Shown here one piece after another: positions 57,629-64,000 of a DNA stretch of 64,000 nucleotides (position 1 is the stretch's first letter; the number at the start of each line of letters is the position of its first letter). Source of the DNA: Agrostemma githago (Eukaryota; Streptophyta; Magnoliopsida; Caryophyllales; Caryophyllaceae); assembly GCA_958450325.1 (NCBI GenBank), contig OY288241.1, forward strand, positions 55,872,078-55,936,077. Reading direction: 5' to 3'. A program made the translations under genes and the position numbers. A model generated the notes under the pieces. It was not told the DNA's origin, ran no database searches, and saw only the letters and a program-made list of their open reading frames with translations.

Positions 57629-59600
57629 CTAAACTATATCAAAATCGCCAGCACGTTCTTCGACGGGTAGTGACTCGTCGTACTCTTGGTCTGACCAGTC
57701 TCCAATTGATCCCCGCCAGGAACCTAACTGGATGAGCTCGTACCGTCTTGGGTGCCAATCGAGAGAAGTAGGAATAGATTCAAGCCTGCAAAACCCAAAG
57801 GAAAACATCATTAGCAAAACAAGACCAAACTGAGCAAAACCCAAGATACGAATATAGGGGCAATGACTAACCTCTAGCATGAGACCTGGGCCCACGATAG
57901 GCAAAGCCATGGCTGATTCCACTTGCAATGGCCTCACCATGACTTGCAATCAACGGGTCATCTCCGCGAAAGTAGCGGTTACCCAATCAAAACGTCCCAG
58001 CAGATGTAAATCAGCTAGGAAAGGCAAAATCCTAGTACAAAACCTCTCACCCTTATCTGAGAAGTGAGTCGATCCTAGGAAATACCACAACCACAGCCGG
58101 GCATCCTGCATCGGCGTATTGGGTGCTCGACCCTCTAATACAGCCACCCTCTCGAAGTGGTCGGTGATGTACAAACTCACCAGTGCATGAGGCATACTAT
58201 AAGCCTCAGGTTCCAAACAATCCACGATCCATCCACGGACCTCATTGCTATCTAACTTAGGGCCCTCGGCAGCCCATCTAATCACCTCCGGACCCCAGGG
58301 TAAATCGGTAATAACCTCGAAGTCCTCCAAAGTCATCCCGACCTCCCTGAAAGACATGTGGAAGGTCGAGGTAGTGTCGTGAAAGTTATCTACCATCGCT
58401 CTGATCACCGTAAGGTTGCACATGGTCTTGCAACCTACCAACCGGACCTAGTGTCCGACTACGGGGCCCAGATCCGTCCTCGCGATAATCTCTTTTGTCG
58501 CGGGACTAAGCTTCTGAGGATAGATCACTAAACATGTCGTAAAACCCGAGAAGATCCTCATTGGACCTGGGGGCTGCTAACCAAGACAGTACAGGCATAA
58601 ACAAACCAAACCAACTTAAACCAAAATTTAAAGCCTAAACTAATAAGCACGAGTCGAGATACTCACCATGCACTGCACAATACGGTGAGAGATGTGCAAG
58701 TCAGGACGAAATAACAACGGATGGTCGTCCCAGTTCCGAACCCACTGAGGATCCTCGTAACCAATCTCCTCGTTCTCTTGCGCGGGAACCGGGACGTGAG
58801 CCCTCCTAGCAACCATCTCAGGCAGCTTACGATTCCGAACTCTATCAAAATAGACCTCATTTATGGCCCCTGGATCACGACGCTGTGATGGAACGCTTCG
58901 TCGTCTCCTACGAATCCCGCGGGGAGTCAGTGAACTCGTCCCGGTGGCCTCACCACTGGTGTCAGCCAACAGAACTCCCTCGGGACGCTCGGTATCATCT
59001 CTGGCTGCAAAACCAAGCAAAAACGCAAAAATATGTGCCTCAGGTTAGGCTAAAGCAGCTCGAACAGGTCAAAATAAGGTCAAAATTTTGGATAGAGATA
59101 TCAAAATTTCGGATAGCCTACTAGCATCTATTTTCGATCCCGGTCACAATAGAAGTGGTTTTGGGAAAATCTGACATCGTTACGGCACCTTTTGGTCCGT
59201 CGTAAGTCACACAAAACCTTACGGAGTGTCCTAGAGGGCATTCTAACTCACAAAAGTCAACATGGAAGTCACCCATAATTTCATAAACACTAATCGAGCA
59301 AGATTACGAAGGACAACTACGGGAATAACCGGGAAAGCAATTCCTAAACCCTAATATCTTGAGTTTACCCCCGAGGGAGGCTATTAATACACCTCAAGAC
59401 CTCCTATCAAGCTTATAACTACCCTAGCAAGCTCTATTCAACCCTGATTTAACAATGGGACCAAGCACAAACATCGAAACCTAGCAAATTCAAAATGCTC
59501 AAATCAATTTTCTAGGGTTTTAACAAAATCAACTCATAATCAACCAAATTAAGCAAAATCGACAATAAGCGAGTAAGGAACGCTTACCCGACGTCGACAT
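57629..59600 (-). pseudogene. Antisense PMD-like gene of Tat-O, N-terminal exons
   Basis: Gene model on the minus strand: exon 1 ATG 59600 to 59588 (before GGTAAGC); exon 2 59004-58667 (after TTGCAG, before GTGAGT); exon 3 58447 to about 57868 (after ACTAG, before GTTAGT); exon 4 from about 57787 (after TTTGCAG). All phases join in frame. Exon 3 holds a plant mobile domain: 'TSTFHMSFREVGMTLEDFEV' and 'LWYFLGSTHFSDKGERF', then 'RILPFLADLHLLGRFDW'. Exon 4 holds the 'IYSYFSRLAPK' segment seen in Tat-I. Two TGA stops (57952-57950 and at the start of exon 4) and loss of the C-terminal exons make this copy a pseudogene. PMD proteins are nuclear and linked to transposon biology in plants. Confidence 0.7.
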
Positions 59601-59722
59601 ATTCGTGTATGGCAAAAATCGAGACGGAAATCGGTTGAACGAATCGAGAAAGCGAGATTGAGTCGGAAGGGTGCGCGCGTCTGACTTTTCGAACGAATAA
59701 CTCGTTCTCTACCACTTCGCTG

Positions 59723-59803
59723 ATTTTAAACAGGTCCGACCCACAAAAACCCTGGCGCCCCGGGTCGGGCATCTGTATTCCGAATCGTTGGGGGCTAGGC
59801 GCC
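59723..59803 (-). promoter_or_regulatory. Putative promoter of the PMD-like gene
   Basis: On the minus strand CAGGCGCCTAG (core 59803-59798) lies 67 bases before TTTAAAAT (59730-59723), and the ATG follows at 59600. A second GGCGCC is at 59754-59759. Same arrangement as in the LTRs and the other antisense gene. Confidence 0.45.
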
Positions 59804-59829
59804 TGAATACTAAGGCGCAGCAGGATGCG

Positions 59830-60169
59830 CGTTTAACTACTCGACTCAAGATTAAAACAAGAGCAAACGAGACATGTTATCAAATATCCGGCACGCACTC
59901 ATAAACCAAGCAAAATAAACAACGACAAGCAATTTACTAACCGATACCGGCAAAGCAAGCTTATAAACACCCTTTAATCAAAATCTGCCCAAACAAAAAA
60001 TAAAACAACAACAACAAGCATAAAAGCCTCGACTAACAAGAATACTCAGGCTCGAGCGCATGGTAAAGCAAAAACGAATCCGAGCAATGTCCGAACAAAT
60101 CCAAGCAAAGCAAAACAAATCCGCAAAGCAAGATTAATCCAACCAAAATAAATGAATATCTTCGAATCT
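59830..60169. other. Spacer before the Tat-O tandem array
   Basis: A-rich on the plus strand with AAGCAAAACAAATC-like short repeats. No gene; the 88-codon minus ORF at 60033-60299 runs into the array. Confidence 0.4.
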
Positions 60170-61590
60170 TTAAGCCTAACAAGTCGCTAAGCACTCTGAA
60201 GGCAATATATACATGAATTGACCCTGATGCATCCCAAGCCCTTTTTAAGTCCGACGAGTCGCTAAGCGCTCTGAGGGCATGAATTCTTATACACCCCAAG
60301 CATTTTTAAGTCTAACGAGTCGCTAGGCGCTCTGAAGGCATGGATTCTTATACATCCCAAGCATTTTTCGAGCCTAACGAGCCGCTAAGCGCTCTGAAGG
60401 CAATTCAAGTCCGAGTGGATACTGACACACTCGAACATTTTTATTCTCGAGCCTAACGAGTCGCTAAGCGCTCTGAATGCAATTCAAGTTCGAGTGGATA
60501 CAGACACACTCGAACATTTTTTCGAGCCTAACGGGTCATAGGCATCCTGAAGGCAATTCAAGTTCGAGTGGATACTGAGACACTCGAATGTTTTTATTCT
60601 CGACCCTAATGAGTCGCTAAGAGCTCTGAAGGCAATTTGAGTTCGAGTGGATACTGACACACTCGAACATTTTTTTCGAGCCTAATGGGTCATAGGCATC
60701 CTGAAGGAAATTCGAGTTCGAGTGGATACTGACACAATCAAACATTTTTTTCGAGCCTAACGGGTCAGATATAGGTACCTGAAGGCAATTCAAGTTCGAG
60801 TGGATACTGGTACACTCGAACATTTTTTCGAGACTAACGAGTCGCTAAGCGCTCTGAAGGCAATTCAAGTTCGTGTGGATACTGACACACTCGAACATTT
60901 TTCTCGAGCCTAACGAGTCGCTAAGCGCTTAGAAGGCAATTCAAGTACGAGTGGATACTGACACACTCGAACATTTTTATTCTCGAGCCTAACGAGTCGC
61001 TAAGCGCTTTGAAGGAAATTTAAGCTTGAGTGGATACTGACACACTTGAACATTTATTCTCGAGCCTAACTAGACGCTAAGCGCTCCGAAGGCAGTTCAA
61101 GTTCGAGTGGATACTGACACACTCGATTATTTTTTTCGAGACTAACGGGTCATAGGCATCCTGAAGGCAATTCAAGTTCGAGTGGATACTGACACACTCA
61201 CAACATTTTTATTTTCGAGTCTAACGGGTCATAGGCATCCTGAAGGCAGTTCAAGTTCGAGTGGATACTGACACACTCGTAACATTTTTATTTTCGAGCC
61301 TAACGGGTCATAGGCATCCTGAAGGCAATTCAAGTTCGAGTGGATACTGACACACTCGAACATTTTTATTCTCGAGCCTAACGAGTCTCTAAGCGCTTTG
61401 AAGGCAATTCAAGTTTGAGTGGATACTGACACACTCGAACATTTTTGTTCTCAAGCCAAACGAATCATAGGCATTCTGAAGGCAAAATAAATGAGTATTT
61501 TCGAGCCTAACGAATCATAGGCATTCTAAAGGCTAAGTAACTAAGCATTTTCATGCCCAGCGAATCATAAGCATTCAGAGGGCAGTCCAA
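60170..61590 (+). repeat. Tat-O tandem array with two alternating unit types
   Basis: Roughly 18-20 units, mostly 73-80 bases (shorter at both ends). Type A has GAGTCGCTAAGCGCTCTGAAGG; type B has GGGTCATAGGCATCCTGAAGG. Both continue with CAATTCAAGTTCGAGTGG, ATACTGACACACTCGAACAT and a T-rich end. A and B occur in mixed order (B near 60525, 60679, 61138, 61217 and 61297). The array occupies the 3' region, as in Retand. Tat-N has the same array. Confidence 0.93.
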
Positions 61591-61863
61591 AGTTGAGAGG
61601 GATTCTCACAAATCCGAAAATCAAAACCCATGAACTTAACAAACCCATGACGAGATAGCAAGCACGGACTTGAGCCCCGATAAGCGACTGGAGGCAACGA
61701 CGTCTGGTATGATTTCTAAGCCTTGGCAAGTGACCCTCAATACGTAGTCCAACAAACTTAAAACGACCTGACCGGACAGCCACCAGGTCGTAATCCTCGA
61801 TTGACCTGGGCGACTATACTTTGACTTTCGCCTTGTCCAAGCCACAGTCAAAGTAAGGGCTTC

Positions 61864-63988
61864 TTTAGACACCCAGATTTTGACCTGGTGGCCACAGAAG
61901 TGCCCGACAAACACCCGATGACGATCGAACTGCAACGCGACGCAAGATTACGATGTTTTAGATATTTTTTCAATAGAATGGATCAAATAATTACTCGGAA
62001 AGATTAATTTGACATCAAGGCAGCCTTAGTCGTGTCATTACGGTCGCGTTGACACTAATTAGAGTCAATTCCGACACTGGGACTACGAATCGGTCCCGAA
62101 ATACACAAAGTCAAACCCGAGTCAGCACATCGGGCCGAGCAAACCTCGGGATGCACACCCGAAGCCCACCCGGCGGAATGGCGCGCTAGGGTAAAGGAGG
62201 AGACTTAATCCCCAAGCTATGATATTATACGCATCTTCTTGGTTTTGGAAAGTTTTGAAATCGTATCTTCAAAATCCCAGGCACCTCACCCCGGGCGTTC
62301 TGCACCTCGTGCGCACGACCCCAGGCGCCTGAGTTCTGGTGCGCCTGGACTCAGGCGTCTTTCTGGGTGATGTGAACCGCATGAGCACCTATAAATACCC
62401 CCCCCACCTCATTCATTCGACATAATTCTTCTTCTCTTCTCCCTTTTACTCTTTACTAGTTTCTTCCAACTTAGGCTCGCACTTCGACACCTAAGCCAAC
62501 GATCCACTCGATCGTAGTCCCGATAAGCGAATTGATGCTACTCCTCACCTTCGAGCACCCCACTCGATCTCGAGGTGCCTGTGTTCGACTAGCTACCCCG
62601 AGTCTAGTAGCGGAAGCTCTGCCGGATTAACCGCATAACCAGCCGTGGTAATGGAACTCTGCCGAAATCACCACAAGGAAAGCTAGGAGGATCTGCCCTC
62701 AAAGTCGAACCGTCACTAGGTTGTCTTCTAAACAAAACTTTACATTTATGTACTTTTTATTACGCACTACGATAATGTCAAACGTGAGCGCTAGGTCCAT
62801 GGCACAGTATAAACATGCGTAACGTCCCAACTTCAACCATAAACACTAAAAACACCCTAAATAGTCCCGAGTAGTTCCGTGATTCGTTCTCAACTATCTA
62901 TGCATCATGTCCCATTTAGTATACTCCGAGGGTGCAACTCGTTACTACGTGATTTACTTACATTCGCATTTATAGCTTTCGGACAATTTACCACTTTTAT
63001 GACCTTATAATCGCATGCTAAATCACCTAACATGAAAATCAAAACGTAAACAAGTTAAAACTGAACAAAGCGATGGTCGGGTTTTGTATTAGTCACGGTG
63101 CTCACCTTACACGGTTCGACACATCCCTATTAATACCGAGCAGGCAGAACTTAAGCCGAATACCAGGTAAGGTATACCACGAGAATGACTAATATCCGTA
63201 TTATCACATTGAAACTGATTTGCTAATACGTATAATATTAGTACCCTTTACTCTCCTATGTGCATCTTTTCATGGCCTGCTTGTCACGTGAAATCACATG
63301 CAAAGAATGTAAACACAACTACTTTGACGACAAAGCTTACTTACCCTTAAACAACCGACACAGCAAAGATTTAGGGTTAAAACAACAGATGTTACAGTAC
63401 TTTCGCCACAACAAAGGAACAAAGTTATCAGACCACCGATTGATTTGTAGAGGCCGCTATGTGCGGGCGGGATTGGGTGTCGATGTCTAGCGGACGTTCG
63501 CTTCCCAATACGTACCCTCACCCCTTACTTAGAATCGACGGTTTCAATTGTCCGAAACCATTGGCAATGAGAGTCATTCCAGGCATGGAGTGGTTAAGGG
63601 TACAAGTGTTTATCTTTAGGTCTCGTGCCACCCAACTTTGAGTCGGCTAAGGATCAAAGTTGACTTGAACAGTTTCCGAGTCCCCATAATTGACTCGGTG
63701 GCGACTCCACAAATCGGCAAAGAATTCGGTTCACTAAAAAGGTCGCCTTACCAAACATATCGGCCTTTAAACATCTACAACCACGACTCGATCGATTCCA
63801 ACGGAAACACGGGGGCCCACATCCGTCTAGTACAAGTCTGAATCGTCATCCGAATCGAGGTCCGAAACATCGCCCCGAATGCGAGATCGGGCTGGCCCCC
63901 GACCGGAAGAGGGCCGCGTGGGTGGCTGCCGCGATGAAATAAGGTCGGTCCCGCGCGGGGCGCCGGGCGATGCGGACGGATGTCCACT
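61864..63988 (+). repeat. 3' LTR of Tat-O
   Basis: 2125 bases. Starts TTTAGACACCCAG (G to T at the second base) and ends GTCCACT. TATAAATA at 62390-62397 with CAGGCGCCTGAG upstream. Preceded by AGTCAAAGTAAGGGCTTC, the polypurine tract with a change. ORFs inside (63260-63490, 63638-63841 and others) are not conserved genes. Confidence 0.93.
62390..62397 (+). promoter_or_regulatory. TATA box, Tat-O 3' LTR
   Basis: TATAAATA followed by a C run, same context as at 36316. Confidence 0.65.
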
Positions 63989-64000
63989 GATGCCTATGAC
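63989..64000 (-). repeat. Tat-N tandem array resumes
   Basis: GATGC target duplication of Tat-O followed by CTATGAC, which rejoins the array interrupted at 35789 (CAGGATGC|CTATGAC). Confidence 0.75.

Larger units (their letters stand above)
35790..63988 (+). mobile_element. Tat-O: Tat/Retand-like element with antisense cargo genes
   Basis: LTRs 35790-37819 and 61864-63988; target duplication GATGC at 35785-35789 and 63989-63993. Internal order: leader, Gag remnant (interrupted by Tat-I at 39613/51965), RNase H-integrase remnant, GNRA-hairpin repeats, two antisense genes, and a long tandem array. Protease and reverse transcriptase are missing. The LTRs differ more than those of Tat-I, which fits the nesting order. 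The 3' LTR starts TT and ends CT instead of TG and CA. Confidence 0.95.

Noticed and set aside
59584..59772. 62-codon minus ORF as first exon of the PMD gene from its own upstream ATG
   Set aside because: The ATG at 59600, in another frame, joins exon 2 exactly in frame, whereas this frame overlaps the presumed promoter boxes.

Overview
The window is nuclear DNA of a flowering plant. It is a heap of nested transposable elements with no intact host gene. The evidence is Athila- and Tat-lineage Ty3/gypsy elements, tRNA-Asp and tRNA-Arg primer sites, a Cassandra LTR carrying 5S sequence, a Stowaway MITE, a PIF/Harbinger transposase and CACTA-type termini. Tat elements with tandem arrays in their 3' part recall Retand of Silene, so Caryophyllales is possible, but the species cannot be fixed from sequence alone.

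Left part (1-11813). Positions 1-3203 are a minus-strand non-autonomous Athila-like element: LTR 1969-3203, tRNA-Asp PBS, and one ORF keeping half a Gag domain. It abuts collinear fragments of an importin-5-like gene (3204-3900). A gene-poor AT-rich stretch follows, with one CACTA-like terminus at 6521, a probable chromovirus-type LTR in minus orientation ending at 9669, and a Tat LTR fragment. A broken Harbinger transposase (10650-11813, minus) is cut by a Cassandra solo LTR (11441-11754).

Middle part (11814-23364). A minus-strand Tat element (here Tat-B, 3' LTR 11814-14288) sits in the Harbinger gene. Its tandem-repeat region was hit by a CACTA-like element (16054-18343) that contains a Stowaway MITE and a 5S-like segment. 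A second minus-strand Tat element (Tat-N, 3' LTR 20764-22910) follows.

Right part (23365-64000). Two elements entered the tandem array of Tat-N. One is a full-length plus-strand Athila (23365-35610, TSD TTTGC). The other is a plus-strand Tat (Tat-O, 35790-63988, TSD GATGC). A further Tat (Tat-I, 39614-51959, TSD GATAC) is inserted in Tat-O. All three target duplications are visible, so the order of events can be read directly.

No element is autonomous. Athila has the only reverse transcriptase, and its gag and pol carry stops and frameshifts. Tat-O keeps only an RNase H-integrase remnant and Tat-I has no pol. Tat-O and Tat-I do carry antisense, intron-containing cargo genes: one resembles plant mobile domain (PMD) proteins, the other DUF7745-like proteins. 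Both are preceded by a GGCGCC box and a TATA-like box spaced as in the Tat LTR promoter. This cargo is the most interesting system in the window.
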